DNA of 64,000 nt from Roseburia sp. (GCA_026168605.1 JAPFDX010000012.1:124001-188000), one strand, 5' to 3'; counted from the first letter of the stretch, positions 24,054 through 34,795 are shown. Notes: generated by a model from the sequence alone, not told the origin. Made by a program: numbers and translations.

Positions 24054-27000
24054 TTATTCTCCTCCATTTCTCTCTATCGGTACGATCTCGCCCAGCCGGA
24101 ACGAATAGAGCAGCCGTTCCTTCACGCGCACCCTGCGCGCTCCGTCTCCCTGAAAGAGACGTTCGAGCGCCTCGCCGTAGAGCACAAGCTGCGCCGCGTA
24201 ACGCTCCGCGAGCTGTCCCGCCGTATCGACGCGGTCAGTCTTATAGTCGAGCACCACGATGCCGTCGTCCTCCTCCCAGAACACGTCGATGATTCCCTGT
24301 ATCAGCGTCAGTTCCTCCGCTGTGGCTGATGCGTCTGACGCGGCGGATCCCTCTCCAAAACCAAACCGCGTCAGTTCCTCTCCGGTAAATCCCATCACAA
24401 ACGCTTTCTCCCGGTGGAGCTTTCCCGCCTTCTGCGCCGCGCGCATCCGCGCTCCGGTTTCAGAATCCACAAACGTCTCGATCAGCGGAAGCTTCACAAG
24501 CCGGTACATCTCCTCCGTGATGCTGCCCTCCGCGAGCATCTGTGCAAGCTGCTCCCCCGGCGAAAGCTCCGATGCAAAATCGTAACATTCCATCACGCGG
24601 TGTACCGCCGTACCGCGCAGCGCGCCCTGATTGACAGGCTCTTCCTCCTCGCGCAGCTTTCGCACAAACGGCGGAATATACGGCACAAGCTCCTCCTGCG
24701 GAAAGAGCGGCGTCATCTCCTCCTCTTCCCGCTCCATCAGCCTGCGCATGGCACGGTGCTTTAACTCCGACACCGAATACTTGTTTTTCTGCTCCCACAG
24801 TCCCCCCTGGGGATAGCGGAAGGAAAAACGTTTTCCGATCTCCTCCACAAGCGCCCCGCTCGCCCGCCCGATCTCCTCCATGCGCTCCGCTCGCGAGATG
24901 TGCTCTCCCACGCGCGCGCGGATCTCGCCTGCGACAAGCTCCGCCACCGGAACAACGCGCAGCGGATACCGTTCCCCGTAGGAGCACACCGCCGGTATCA
25001 GCCAGTCCAGATAGCCGGATGCGCCCTCTCTGTCCGCATAGCCGAGCGCCCCGGAAAATTCCCCCGCCATGCGGGATTTTTCCACCGCCTTCGCGGCGTC
25101 CTTTTTGCATCCCGTCAGGATCAGCTTTTCCTTCGCGCGCGTCAGCGCCACATAGAGCACGCGCAGCTCCTCCCCGAGGTTTTCCAGATCTGTCTGCTTC
25201 GCGATCGCGCGCTTTGCGATCGTCTGCGCCTTGATCCTCCGCTCTCCGTCCATCCAGTCTAAGCCCATACCAAACTCGGGGTGAAGCACCATACAGCTCC
25301 TGACGTCCTGACGGTTGAAATTCTTTCCAAGCCCCGACACAAACACGACCGGAAATTCCAGCCCCTTGCTCTTGTGGATACTCATAATGCGCACGACATC
25401 CTCCTGCTCGCCCGTCATGTCCGCCTCGCCAAAATCCACATCATACTTTTGCAACTCATCGATATAGCGCACAAAATGGAACAATCCCTTGTAGCTGGTA
25501 TTCTCATACGCGATCGCCTTCTCCACCAGCATATCCAGATTGGCGCGGCGTCTTCTTCCCGCCGGCATCGCCGCCGCATAATTGCCGTATCCGGTCTCCC
25601 GGAGGAGGATTTCGATCAGCTCGTGGATCGGCGTATCCGGCACAAGACGGCGCAGCTTTTGGTACATCACATAGAAGCGGTACAGCTTTTCCTCATAAGC
25701 CTCCCACTCCCGTTTCCCGTCCTTCTTCTCCGCTGCCTCGCACACAAGCGCCTCGCATTTTTGCAGCACGCAGTCGTGAAAGCCAGCCTCCATATCCGTC
25801 AGGCGCAGCTTTGCCAGCTCCTCATCACAGAGTCCCGCGAGCGGAGAACGGAGCACCGCCGCCAGCGGGATATCCTGCCTCGGATTGTCGAGGATCCGAA
25901 GCATCGCGAGCACCGTCTGCACCTCCACCGCCGAAAAATATCCCGTCGCAAGCACCGTGTAAGCCGGGATCCCCGCCTCGCCCAGCACTCCGGCAAACGC
26001 ATCCGCCCAGCCGCTTAGGCTGCGCAGCAGAATGACAATGTCCGAGTACCGCACGGGGCGCAGCTCCCCGGTCTCCTTGTCCGTCACAAGCTGTTCTTTC
26101 ATCAGCTTTTGGATGCGCTGTGCCACGAGCCGCGCCTCGATGAGTTTCTTATCCTCCGTCCGGCGCTCCTCCCCCTCCTCCAGCAGTTCATCGCTGCTGT
26201 CGGCGAGCAGAAGCTCCGGTGCAAACATGGTCTTATCGTCGCTTTCGGGATAGGAAGCCCCCGGGTAGAGCGCCGCGTCGTCGTCATACGCCACATTGCC
26301 GAGGTCGCGCGCCATGATCCGGAAAAAAATGTCGTTCGCACAGGAGAGCACCTTCTCGCGGCTTCTGAAATTTTTGTGCAGATCCACGCGCTGCGTATCG
26401 CTGTCCGCCGTCTGGTAGGTGTCATACTTTTCCATAAAAAGTTCCGGTCTCGCCAGACGGAAACGGTAAATGCTCTGCTTGACGTCGCCCACCATAAAGA
26501 GATTATTGCGCCCGCGCGCCTCCGTCGAGATCGTCCGCAGGATCGTCTCCTGCACATAGTTACTGTCCTGGTACTCGTCGATCATGATCTCCGCAAACGT
26601 GTCGCGAAATTCCTCCGCCGCACGTCTCGCCTGCTTCGTCTCCCCGTCCACGAGGATATTCAGCGCAAAATGCTCCAGATCGTGAAAATCGACCAGATTC
26701 CTGCGCCGTTTCTCCTCCGCAAACGCATCCGCAAACTCCTGCGTCAGGCGCACCAGTTCCCCCGCGTGCGGCGCAGTCTGCCTCATCTGCTCCGCGAGAA
26801 GCTCCGGCGATGCAAAAAAGTACTGCTTTGTCAGCTTTTTGACGATCTCCTTCGCATCCGCGCGCAGCTCCTTCACGCGCTCGAGCTTCTCCACATCCCC
26901 GTCAAAGCCGCGGCTGGACGGAAGTCTGTCGTAGGAGAGGTTTGTGATCTCCCGGTAAAACTCCGCAAAATCTTTACATCCGGCAAGCGCCCTGTATTTC

Positions 27001-27767
27001 TCCCGGTCGCTGCGGATCACCTTCTCATACAGATCCGGTCCGTCATCCGCCTGCGCGAGCAAAAGCGCCTGGTCCATCAGCCTGACCAGATCTTCTGTCA
27101 CAAGCTTCGTGTGCTCCATCAGCGGCTGCATCCACAAGACGTCCTGCAGATCCTCTGCGCACCCCACCGCATAGCCGTCCGCGCACTCCGCCAGCCATTC
27201 TTTCGGCCACGGGTAGCTGCGCGAAAACTCGTAGAGCGTTAAGATCATCCCGCTCACCCTGGCGTCGCCGCGCCCCGTGGCATAGCCGTCCATAAACGCC
27301 TGAAACTCCGGGCGAAGCTCCTCGTAATTGCGCGCAAGCACACGCTTTAAAACGTCCTCGCGCAGAAGCTTTAGCTCGCCCTCGTCCCCGATGCGGAAAT
27401 TCGGCTCAAGATCGATCTCATGAAAATGATTGCGGATCACATACAGACAGAAGCTGTCGATCGTCGTGATCTGCGCGTTGTGGATCAACGTGAGCTGCCG
27501 CTGCAAATGTTCATTTTCCGGCTCAGGAAGCAGCGCCTTCTCAATCGCCGCCCCGATGCGCTCGCGCATCTCCGCCGCCGCAGCATTGGTAAACGTCACG
27601 ATCAAAAGGCGGTCGATATCCACCGGATGCTCCCTGTCCGTGATCATCTGAATAATGCGCGCGACAAGCACCGCCGTCTTTCCCGATCCCGCCGCCGCAG
27701 ACACCAGTATATTGCGGTTTCTCAAATCTATGACCTGCTGCTGTTCCGCTGTCCAGGTAACTCCCAT
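24054..27767 (-). CDS. addA: Helicase-exonuclease AddAB, subunit AddA
   Basis: A 1237-residue UvrD-type helicase with a C-terminal nuclease, the motor of AddAB, which processes double-strand breaks for RecA. Walker A is AAAGSGKT (24-31); later helicase motifs include EIMIDEYQDSN, NFRSREKVLSCA, and SIHKSKGLEFPVVF. The C-terminal RecB-type nuclease motif is VVLDYKTDRVDTAGQL (about 1174), with the catalytic Asp and Lys. Length fits the family. It starts 4 bp after the addB stop, the normal addB-addA order in Firmicutes, and its own stop is one base before the maf start. Identification secure. Confidence 0.97.
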   Translation of the reverse strand: MGVTWTAEQQQVIDLRNRNILVSAAAGSGKTAVLVARIIQMITDREHPVDIDRLLIVTFTNAAAAEMRERIGAAIEKALLPEPENEHLQRQLTLIHNAQITTIDSFCLYVIRNHFHEIDLEPNFRIGDEGELKLLREDVLKRVLARNYEELRPEFQAFMDGYATGRGDARVSGMILTLYEFSRSYPWPKEWLAECADGYAVGCAEDLQDVLWMQPLMEHTKLVTEDLVRLMDQALLLAQADDGPDLYEKVIRSDREKYRALAGCKDFAEFYREITNLSYDRLPSSRGFDGDVEKLERVKELRADAKEIVKKLTKQYFFASPELLAEQMRQTAPHAGELVRLTQEFADAFAEEKRRRNLVDFHDLEHFALNILVDGETKQARRAAEEFRDTFAEIMIDEYQDSNYVQETILRTISTEARGRNNLFMVGDVKQSIYRFRLARPELFMEKYDTYQTADSDTQRVDLHKNFRSREKVLSCANDIFFRIMARDLGNVAYDDDAALYPGASYPESDDKTMFAPELLLADSSDELLEEGEERRTEDKKLIEARLVAQRIQKLMKEQLVTDKETGELRPVRYSDIVILLRSLSGWADAFAGVLGEAGIPAYTVLATGYFSAVEVQTVLAMLRILDNPRQDIPLAAVLRSPLAGLCDEELAKLRLTDMEAGFHDCVLQKCEALVCEAAEKKDGKREWEAYEEKLYRFYVMYQKLRRLVPDTPIHELIEILLRETGYGNYAAAMPAGRRRRANLDMLVEKAIAYENTSYKGLFHFVRYIDELQKYDVDFGEADMTGEQEDVVRIMSIHKSKGLEFPVVFVSGLGKNFNRQDVRSCMVLHPEFGMGLDWMDGERRIKAQTIAKRAIAKQTDLENLGEELRVLYVALTRAKEKLILTGCKKDAAKAVEKSRMAGEFSGALGYADREGASGYLDWLIPAVCSYGERYPLRVVPVAELVAGEIRARVGEHISRAERMEEIGRASGALVEEIGKRFSFRYPQGGLWEQKNKYSVSELKHRAMRRLMEREEEEMTPLFPQEELVPYIPPFVRKLREEEEPVNQGALRGTAVHRVMECYDFASELSPGEQLAQMLAEGSITEEMYRLVKLPLIETFVDSETGARMRAAQKAGKLHREKAFVMGFTGEELTRFGFGEGSAASDASATAEELTLIQGIIDVFWEEDDGIVVLDYKTDRVDTAGQLAERYAAQLVLYGEALERLFQGDGARRVRVKERLLYSFRLGEIVPIERNGGE

Positions 27768-27771
27768 CGCT

Positions 27772-30700
27772 CTATCCTTCTTCCCCTTCTTTTCTCATTC
27801 TCTCCAGAATATCCTCCGGCTTTGCGATCACCTCAAGCTTCCGGTAGGAAAATCCCGGCAGTCTCACATCAAACCCGCAGACCGTGTGGTACGGACAGTA
27901 ATCGCAGCCCGTCCTCTCTGCCAGTTCATATGGATGCACAGAGACGTCCCCCGCCAGGATCCGTCGTCCCGCCTCCATCACGGTGCGGTTGACGTGCCCG
28001 GACATCGCATAAAAATCTTCCGTACCTGCCGTCTTTGACGTCGCCTTTAAGGAGCCGTCCGCCTTTAAAGCAACCGGGATGACCGCCGAGCTTCCCGTAA
28101 AATCCTCATCCATCGCGCGGTAGATCTCCTCGTTTTCATTCACCAGACCGCCCGGCTTTAGCTGCTCCAACACGGCGCGGCGGATCTCCTCCTCCGACTC
28201 TGCGCCGCTTCCCTCCACCATCGGATCGTCGATGTGGTAATAAAATATGCCCGCCGGCTCTGCCTTCCTGCCCGGATGCAGCTTCTCCTCCAGCTCAAGG
28301 GCAGCGTTTAGGTAGACCACGAGCTGAAGCTGAAGTCCGTGGTACAGATTCAGCAGGGAAAACGCGGTGTTTCCCGATTTATAGTCGATGATCTTGACGT
28401 ACACCTTATCGTCCGTCTCGAGGGTGTCGATGCGGTCGATCCTTCCGCGCAGCCGCATTTTTTCCTCATCACTGAGTGCAAACCGGACTGCTGCAAGATC
28501 ATCGGTGCCCGCAAAGGAAACCTCAAAGGCGCTCGGTGTGAACCTTCCCTTCTGCACCTGCAGCGAGAGCGCCCACACGGTCTTCTCCAGAGTTTTTTTC
28601 ATGCGCGCCAGCAGATAGCGGTTTTTCGCCTCCGAAAATGCCTCCGCATTCTCACACGATGCCACCGCGTCCGCCATACTCTCGGAAACCCACTCCCGCT
28701 GCATCTCCTCGGGAACGGCAGCCCACGTATACTCCGACACCTGCACTCGCTTCGCATAGTGCTCTAAGGCGTCGTGATAGATATTTCCCATATCCACCTG
28801 CGCGAACTCCAAAAGCCCGCGTTCGCGCAGGTGGAGTCCGTAGTCCAGATAGTGCGCAAAGGCGCACGCCGCAAACCGTTCCAGACGCGTCACGCTGTTG
28901 TCCAGTGTCGTCCCGTAGAGCGCCCGCGTCACAGCCTCTGCAACCGGCTCGCCCGTGTAGCGGTAATCCGCTGCGGCAAGCAGCCGCAGCGTCTCATCCC
29001 GGTAGGAATCATCGGCGAGATACCACGCGGCAAGCGCGCGCCAGAGCGCCCGCTCCTGTTCTCCCCGGATCTCTCCGGACTCCTGCCCTTCCAGACCCTC
29101 AAGAAAAAATGCCACCGCGTTTTCCGGCGTGAGCACATCCTCCGCCGGCAAAAGTTCTTCCTTACTCTCTACGGCAAGCTCCGGGAACATATGCAACAGC
29201 GTGCCGATCAGGTACGAGCGGCGCAGCGCCTTTCCCTCCGCGTTGACCCGCGAAAATGTCACATAGAGCGCATCCGACGGTTTCGTCATCGTCAGATACA
29301 GATAGAACTTCTGGATAAACACTTTCTCACGCGCGCCCGGCGCAAGCTCTAAATGATGCTCCGCCATCTTCTCCCGCTCAAACTGTGAGATAATGCTGCC
29401 CTTGCTGCCCGAGGAAGGCACGATGCCGTCATTGACGCCCACGAAAAACAGGATTTTCACATGGCTAAGACGCGTCCGCTCAATATCGCCGATCGTCACT
29501 CTGTCATTTCCGGGCGGAATACTGCCCACCTTCGCCGCCGAAAATCCGGCGTCCAGAATGTCCCCGTACTCCCGCACCGTCATCTCCTCATCGCCGAGCA
29601 GGGATGCCGCCTTATCCAGAAGATCCATGACGATCCGGTAAATCTGCGCATACTCCTGCGCCCGGACGGGGTTCTCCCCCTGAAACGCAAGCTCTCTCTC
29701 CTTTAAGAGCGCCTCCGCATCCAGGCGGTTTAAAAACTCATAAAGCGCATACGTCTGCTCCTGCACCGTATGCCCCCTGCCAAACACCTCAAACAGCGGC
29801 GCAAAGTTCTCCCAGATACTCTCCCGGATGGCGTTTAAGCGCATCATCTCCTCCTGCAGACGCTCCCGCTCACCTTCCTTTTGCCTGCCCGTCACAAACG
29901 TCCACGGTCTGCTCCACTGCCGTCTCCCACAGATGCCCTTTGCAAGCACATAGTTTTCCAGCATATCGGTATCCGTCTCTGTCAGAACCTGACATTCTCC
30001 ATTCTCCTCCGACACGGCAAGACAGATCCGCTCCGCCAGCCCGCTGCGCAGGAAGCGAAAAATGCTCTGGTAGGAAAAATCCGATTCGACCACCTCAAGC
30101 GCCGCGCGGATCAGTTCGATAAACGGATGGAACAGGATATTTCTCGTCTGGTCGATAAAGTGCGGAATCGCATACTGCGCAAAAATCTCCGGCACATAGT
30201 TGGCGTACTGCGGCACATCCCCGGTGACCACCGCGATATCCCTATAACGGTAACCTTTCTCCCTGACAAGCCTCGTGATCTCCCGCGCCACAAAGCCAAG
30301 TTCACTGCGCGGGTCGGAGAGCTCCGTGATGCGGATGCAGGAAGCCTCCCCCTTCCATCTGCCGTAGACGGGGCGGAAAAGATTCTGCTCCATAAAGAAA
30401 AGCTCTGCGGCGTTGCGGTAGCGCTTTTTCTCCCCGGGCGTTAAGACGACCGGATCTTCCATAGGGACAGAGAGGGAAAATGCCAGCTTCTGCAAAGTCT
30501 CCACCGTCTTTCTGCTCATCGCAAAGAGCTCGTGAATGCCCCTGCTGTGGTAAAAGTCCTCCCGGACGTCTATCGTCACCGACACCATAACTTTGGACGC
30601 AAGCGGCAAAAGCTCCCGCATCAGGCGGTTCTGCACCGGGGTGAATCCGGTAAACTCGTCAAAGACGAGCACGCTCTCCCGAAGCAGCGCAGATTTTCCT

Positions 30701-31263
30701 GCCAGTTCGGCAAGCAGCAGGAGCACCTCCTCCGCCGTGATGTATTTCCCCGCCAGATATTCCCGGAAACCGCGGTAGAGCACAAGGATGTCCGAGAGCT
30801 TACAGCGCAGTGCGTCCCCAAGCTGTTCCCCCTCCAGAAACGCCTCCAGATCCTCCGGCGAGATATTATACTGCGCCAGCTCCGAGATCAGCGACTTCAC
30901 CTCGCCGACATAGCCCATTTTGTTCATGTTGCCGCCGAGCATCGTAAGTTCTTTTTTCTTGAGTTCCGCTACTTTGCGCAGCACCAGATTCTTCCCGGTC
31001 TCCTCCAGAACGACAATGTCCTGCCTGCCAAGCTCGTCGAACACACGGTAGGCGAGGCGCACAAAGCTTAAGACTTCCACGTTCATGATCGCATGGTTTT
31101 TCTGCCGCACGACGAGCTCGCGCTGTGTCTGCATCGTATACTGCTCCGGCACAAGGATCAGAAAATTCTGCTGTGGGTGCTCTGCCGCCTGCCTGAGTAC
31201 ATATTCATAAAGATAGCCGGACTTTCCGCTGCCGGAATTTCCAAAAACAAACTGTAATGACAT
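27772..31263 (-). CDS. addB: Helicase-exonuclease AddAB, subunit AddB
   Basis: A 1163-residue partner of AddA that recognises Chi and carries the second nuclease. The N-terminal Walker-like motif FGNSGSGKSGYLYEYV is kept. The nuclease motif is IIDYKSGNTAF (about 1007). The C-terminal CDYCPYHTVCGFD, with the upstream Cys in ACAFAHYLDYGL, supplies the four Cys of the iron-sulfur cluster known in this family. ATG 31263 has GAGGGACAG upstream; an ATG 29 codons earlier lies in the carB terminator region and has no ribosome site. carB lies upstream on the same strand but is separated by a terminator. Confidence 0.96.
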   Translation of the reverse strand: MSLQFVFGNSGSGKSGYLYEYVLRQAAEHPQQNFLILVPEQYTMQTQRELVVRQKNHAIMNVEVLSFVRLAYRVFDELGRQDIVVLEETGKNLVLRKVAELKKKELTMLGGNMNKMGYVGEVKSLISELAQYNISPEDLEAFLEGEQLGDALRCKLSDILVLYRGFREYLAGKYITAEEVLLLLAELAGKSALLRESVLVFDEFTGFTPVQNRLMRELLPLASKVMVSVTIDVREDFYHSRGIHELFAMSRKTVETLQKLAFSLSVPMEDPVVLTPGEKKRYRNAAELFFMEQNLFRPVYGRWKGEASCIRITELSDPRSELGFVAREITRLVREKGYRYRDIAVVTGDVPQYANYVPEIFAQYAIPHFIDQTRNILFHPFIELIRAALEVVESDFSYQSIFRFLRSGLAERICLAVSEENGECQVLTETDTDMLENYVLAKGICGRRQWSRPWTFVTGRQKEGERERLQEEMMRLNAIRESIWENFAPLFEVFGRGHTVQEQTYALYEFLNRLDAEALLKERELAFQGENPVRAQEYAQIYRIVMDLLDKAASLLGDEEMTVREYGDILDAGFSAAKVGSIPPGNDRVTIGDIERTRLSHVKILFFVGVNDGIVPSSGSKGSIISQFEREKMAEHHLELAPGAREKVFIQKFYLYLTMTKPSDALYVTFSRVNAEGKALRRSYLIGTLLHMFPELAVESKEELLPAEDVLTPENAVAFFLEGLEGQESGEIRGEQERALWRALAAWYLADDSYRDETLRLLAAADYRYTGEPVAEAVTRALYGTTLDNSVTRLERFAACAFAHYLDYGLHLRERGLLEFAQVDMGNIYHDALEHYAKRVQVSEYTWAAVPEEMQREWVSESMADAVASCENAEAFSEAKNRYLLARMKKTLEKTVWALSLQVQKGRFTPSAFEVSFAGTDDLAAVRFALSDEEKMRLRGRIDRIDTLETDDKVYVKIIDYKSGNTAFSLLNLYHGLQLQLVVYLNAALELEEKLHPGRKAEPAGIFYYHIDDPMVEGSGAESEEEIRRAVLEQLKPGGLVNENEEIYRAMDEDFTGSSAVIPVALKADGSLKATSKTAGTEDFYAMSGHVNRTVMEAGRRILAGDVSVHPYELAERTGCDYCPYHTVCGFDVRLPGFSYRKLEVIAKPEDILERMRKEGEEG

Positions 31264-31288
31264 CTGTCCCTCACATTTCCGAAACAAA

Positions 31289-31334
31289 CCGCCCCTGCGT
31301 TGCAATTCCTTTTGCGGGCTGCGTGCAGGAGCGG
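31289..31334 (-). terminator. carB intrinsic terminator
   Basis: On the minus strand CCGCTCCTGC and GCAGGGGCGG pair over 10 bp (one wobble) around a 26-base loop, followed by TTTGTTT. It lies between the carB stop and the addB start. Confidence 0.7.
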
Positions 31335-31356
31335 TAAGCTGCAATATCATATGAAT

Positions 31357-34300
31357 TTATTTGTCATGAATCTCCGCGTGGATCTCCTGTAAGGATTTCA
31401 CTGCGCTGTGACCGTGGCGCTTCTCGTAGCGGATGCCCTCCGCAGAAGCCTTCGCCGCAGCGACGGTCGTCATGTAAGGCACCTTTGCCTTGATCGCCGA
31501 TTTTCTCAGGTAGCTGTCATCGCTGACACCGTCCTTGCCGACCGGCGTATTGATGATCATCTGGATCTCGCCGTTTGTGATCATGTCCGCAATATTCGGG
31601 CGTCCCTCATACAGCTTTCTGACCTTCGTCGCCGGGATCCCGTTCTCCTTCAACAGCTCGCACGTACCTCCGGTCGCCACGATCGAGAAGCCGTCCTCCG
31701 CCAGTATTCTGGCAGGCTCGATGACCTCCGCCTTGTCCTTGTTGTTGACCGAGATCAGCACGGTTCCCTCCAACGGAAGCTTTGACTGGCTCGCCTCCTG
31801 CGCCTTGTAAAACGCCTCGCCGTAAGAAGCCGATAAGCCGAGCACCTCTCCGGTCGAACGCATCTCAGGTCCAAGTACCGGGTCTACCTCCTGGAACATA
31901 TTAAACGGGAATACCGCTTCCTTCACACCGTAGTTCGGGATCGCCTGCTCTTTCAGCGCCGGAACAGGCGACGGACGTCCGGTGAGCTCCGATGTGATGA
32001 TCTCTGTCGCCAGCGGCACCATGCGGATATTACATACCTTCGATACGAGCGGCACGGTGCGGGATGCTCTCGGGTTCGCCTCAAGCACATAAACCCTGCC
32101 GTTTTCGATGGCGTACTGCATATTCATCAGACCCTTGACGTGCATTTCCTCCGCGATCTTTCTCGTATACTCCTTGATCGTCGCCACATTCTCCGGTGAG
32201 ATGTGTACCGACGGAATGATGCAGGCGGAATCTCCTGAATGGATACCCGCAAGCTCGATATGCTCCATCACGGCCGGGACAAATGCGTGCGTGCCGTCGC
32301 TGATCGCATCCGCCTCACACTCGGTCGCATGGCTTAAGAAACGGTCGATCAGGATCGGACGGTCCGGCGTCACGCCGACTGCCGCCTTCATATATCCCTC
32401 CATGCTCTCGTCGTCATAAACCACTTCCATGCCGCGTCCGCCGAGCACATAGGACGGGCGCACCATCACCGGATAGCCGATGCGTTTCGCGATCGCGAGC
32501 GCCTCCTGTACATTCGTCGCCATACCGGACTCCGGCATCGGGATCTCAAGCTTCTCCATCATCGCGCGGAACAGATCGCGATCCTCTGCAAGGTCAATGA
32601 CTGACGGCGCAGTACCGAGGATCCTCACCCCGTTCTCCTCGAGCGCGGAAGCGAGATTTAATGGCGTCTGACCGCCAAACTGCGCGATCACGCCGAGCGG
32701 CTGCTCCTTCTTGTAGATGCTCAGCACATCCTCAAGCGTCAGCGGCTCAAAATACAGCTTGTCTGAGGTGTCGTAGTCGGTTGACACCGTCTCCGGGTTA
32801 CAGTTTACAATGATCGTCTCAAATCCAAGCTTCTTGAGTGCCATCGCCGCGTGTACACAGCAGTAGTCAAACTCGATACCCTGACCGATGCGGTTCGGAC
32901 CGCCGCCGAGGATCATGATCTTTGGTCTGTCGCTGTTTACCGGATTCCTGTCCTCGCCGTTGTAGGTCGAGTAGTAGTAAGCGCTGTTCTCCGTCCCGCT
33001 GACATGGATGCCCTCCCAGGTCTCCTCCACGCCGAGCGCGATGCGGCGCTCGCGGATCTCATCCTCGGAAACCGCAAGGATCTGGCTTAAGTACTTGTCG
33101 GAGAAGCCATCCTTTTTCGCACTGACAAGCAGCTCGTCCTCCGGCAGTCTGCCCTTATATGCAAGCAGCACTTCCTCTTCCTCCACCAGCTCCTTCATCT
33201 GCTCGATAAAGTAAGCTTTGACCTTGGTGATCTCGTGGATCTCCTCGACCGAAGCTCCCTTGCGCAGCGCCTCGTACATCAGGAAATGGCGCTCGCTCGA
33301 CGGGGTTCCCAGTCTGCGCAGCAGCTCGTCTTTGCTCAGGGAATCAAAATTGCCCGCATGACCAAGTCCGTAGCGTCCTGTCTCAAGGGAGCGGATCGCC
33401 TTCTGGAACGCCTCCTTGTAGGTCTTTCCGATACTCATGACCTCGCCGACTGCGCGCATCTGTGTGCCGAGCTTGTCCTCCACGCCTTTAAACTTCTCAA
33501 ACGCCCAGCGTGCGAATTTGATCACCACGTAATCGCCGCCCGGCACATACTGGTCGAGCGTGCCGCACTTGCCGCACGGAATGTCCTTCAAGGTCAGCCC
33601 CGCCGCCAGCATCGCGGACACGAGCGCGATCGGGAATCCCGTCGCCTTTGACGCGAGTGCGGAGGAACGTGAGGTTCTCGGGTTGATCTCGATCACGATA
33701 ATGCGGTCGGATACCGGATCGTGTGCAAACTGTACATTCGTGCCGCCGATCACCTGCACGGACTCCACGATCTTGTACGCCTGCTCCTGCAAACGCTTCT
33801 GACACTCCTTGGAAATCGTCAGCATCGGTGCGGAACAGAAGGAGTCTCCTGTGTGCACGCCAAGCGGATCGATGTTCTCAATAAAGCACACGGTGATCAT
33901 ATTGCCGTCTGCATCGCGCACAACCTCAAGCTCCAGCTCCTCCCATCCGAGGATCGACTCCTCGACGAGCACCTGGCCGACCAGAGACGCCTGAAGTCCT
34001 CTCGCGCAGACCGTCTTTAACTCCTCTTTGTTGTAGACGAGACCGCCGCCTGCGCCTCCCATCGTGTATGCCGGACGAAGGACAACCGGATAGCCGAGCT
34101 TGTCCGCAATGGCGAGCGCCTCGTCCACCGAGTACGCCACCTCACTGCGCGCCATCTCGATGCCAAGCTGATCCATCGTCTTTTTAAATTCAATACGATC
34201 CTCGCCGCGCTCGATGGCGTCCACCTGAACACCGATCACTTCCACGCCATACTTATCCAATACTCCCGCCTGATTTAACTCCGAACAGAGATTTAATCCC

Positions 34301-34581
34301 GACTGTCCTCCAAGGTTCGGGAGAAGTGCATCCGGGCGCTCCTTTGCGATGATATACTCCAGACGCTCCACATTCAACGGCTCGATATAAGTCACATCCG
34401 CCGTCTCCGGGTCTGTCATGATCGTCGCCGGATTCGAATTGACAAGAACGATCTCGTATCCCAGCTTGCGCAGCGCCTTGCACGCCTGCGTTCCCGAATA
34501 GTCAAACTCGCACGCCTGTCCGATGATGATCGGACCGGAACCAATGATTAGTATTTTGTGAATATCTGCTCTCTTTGGCAT
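31357..34581 (-). CDS. carB: Carbamoyl-phosphate synthase, large subunit
   Basis: A 1074-residue cytoplasmic enzyme making carbamoyl phosphate from bicarbonate, ammonia (from the small subunit) and two ATP, for pyrimidines and arginine. It shows the usual internal duplication: IIGSGPIIIGQACEFDYSGTQACKAL near residue 11 and ILGGGPNRIGQGIEFDYCCVHAAMAL near 556, each opening an ATP-grasp half, with EVNPR-type motifs (EINPRTSRSSALASKATG and EANPRASRTVPLVSK). A C-terminal MGS-like allosteric domain (about 936-1074) is present. The small-subunit gene is not in the window, so it must be elsewhere. AGGAGGATATTCTC precedes the ATG. It has its own promoter and terminator, so is probably monocistronic. 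Confidence 0.97.
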   Translation of the reverse strand: MPKRADIHKILIIGSGPIIIGQACEFDYSGTQACKALRKLGYEIVLVNSNPATIMTDPETADVTYIEPLNVERLEYIIAKERPDALLPNLGGQSGLNLCSELNQAGVLDKYGVEVIGVQVDAIERGEDRIEFKKTMDQLGIEMARSEVAYSVDEALAIADKLGYPVVLRPAYTMGGAGGGLVYNKEELKTVCARGLQASLVGQVLVEESILGWEELELEVVRDADGNMITVCFIENIDPLGVHTGDSFCSAPMLTISKECQKRLQEQAYKIVESVQVIGGTNVQFAHDPVSDRIIVIEINPRTSRSSALASKATGFPIALVSAMLAAGLTLKDIPCGKCGTLDQYVPGGDYVVIKFARWAFEKFKGVEDKLGTQMRAVGEVMSIGKTYKEAFQKAIRSLETGRYGLGHAGNFDSLSKDELLRRLGTPSSERHFLMYEALRKGASVEEIHEITKVKAYFIEQMKELVEEEEVLLAYKGRLPEDELLVSAKKDGFSDKYLSQILAVSEDEIRERRIALGVEETWEGIHVSGTENSAYYYSTYNGEDRNPVNSDRPKIMILGGGPNRIGQGIEFDYCCVHAAMALKKLGFETIIVNCNPETVSTDYDTSDKLYFEPLTLEDVLSIYKKEQPLGVIAQFGGQTPLNLASALEENGVRILGTAPSVIDLAEDRDLFRAMMEKLEIPMPESGMATNVQEALAIAKRIGYPVMVRPSYVLGGRGMEVVYDDESMEGYMKAAVGVTPDRPILIDRFLSHATECEADAISDGTHAFVPAVMEHIELAGIHSGDSACIIPSVHISPENVATIKEYTRKIAEEMHVKGLMNMQYAIENGRVYVLEANPRASRTVPLVSKVCNIRMVPLATEIITSELTGRPSPVPALKEQAIPNYGVKEAVFPFNMFQEVDPVLGPEMRSTGEVLGLSASYGEAFYKAQEASQSKLPLEGTVLISVNNKDKAEVIEPARILAEDGFSIVATGGTCELLKENGIPATKVRKLYEGRPNIADMITNGEIQMIINTPVGKDGVSDDSYLRKSAIKAKVPYMTTVAAAKASAEGIRYEKRHGHSAVKSLQEIHAEIHDK

Positions 34582-34636
34582 GAGAATATCCTCCTGAATC
34601 GTATTTCTGTGATTTTAAAATTTTACATTTCATTAT

Positions 34637-34666
34637 ATTTTATCACTATACACAAACGGGTGTCAA
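34637..34666 (-). promoter_or_regulatory. Predicted carB promoter
   Basis: On the minus strand a consensus TTGACA (34661-34666) and TAAAAT (34637-34642) are separated by 18 bp, about 60 bases upstream of the carB ATG. Confidence 0.7.
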
Positions 34667-34705
34667 TTCATCAGTTTCTCCCACCGCACATTTGTACCTT
34701 TTCCA

Positions 34706-34732
34706 CAAAAAAATGGGGACGCACGCCCCATT
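34706..34732 (-). terminator. Minus-strand intrinsic terminator upstream of carB
   Basis: AATGGGG/CCCCATT arms with a 7-base loop are followed on the minus strand by seven U residues. It lies upstream of the carB promoter, and no minus-strand gene lies between it and the strong terminator at 35021-35075. It may end an unannotated transcript, or act as a leader terminator from a second promoter. Confidence 0.65.
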
Positions 34733-34795
34733 CCCATAAACAATCGCCGATATCTGCCGATATATATAATAAGAAGAAAGATGAAAAGGAGGTGC

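Noticed and set aside
26109-27242. A 377-codon plus-strand frame inside addA
   Set aside because: Shadow of the GC-rich addA gene; no ribosome site and a His/Arg/Leu-rich product without domain features.
34582-34636. Pyrimidine-responsive leader (PyrR site) before carB
   Set aside because: The leader between the predicted promoter and carB is too short and shows no anti-terminator/terminator pair or recognisable PyrR-binding loop.
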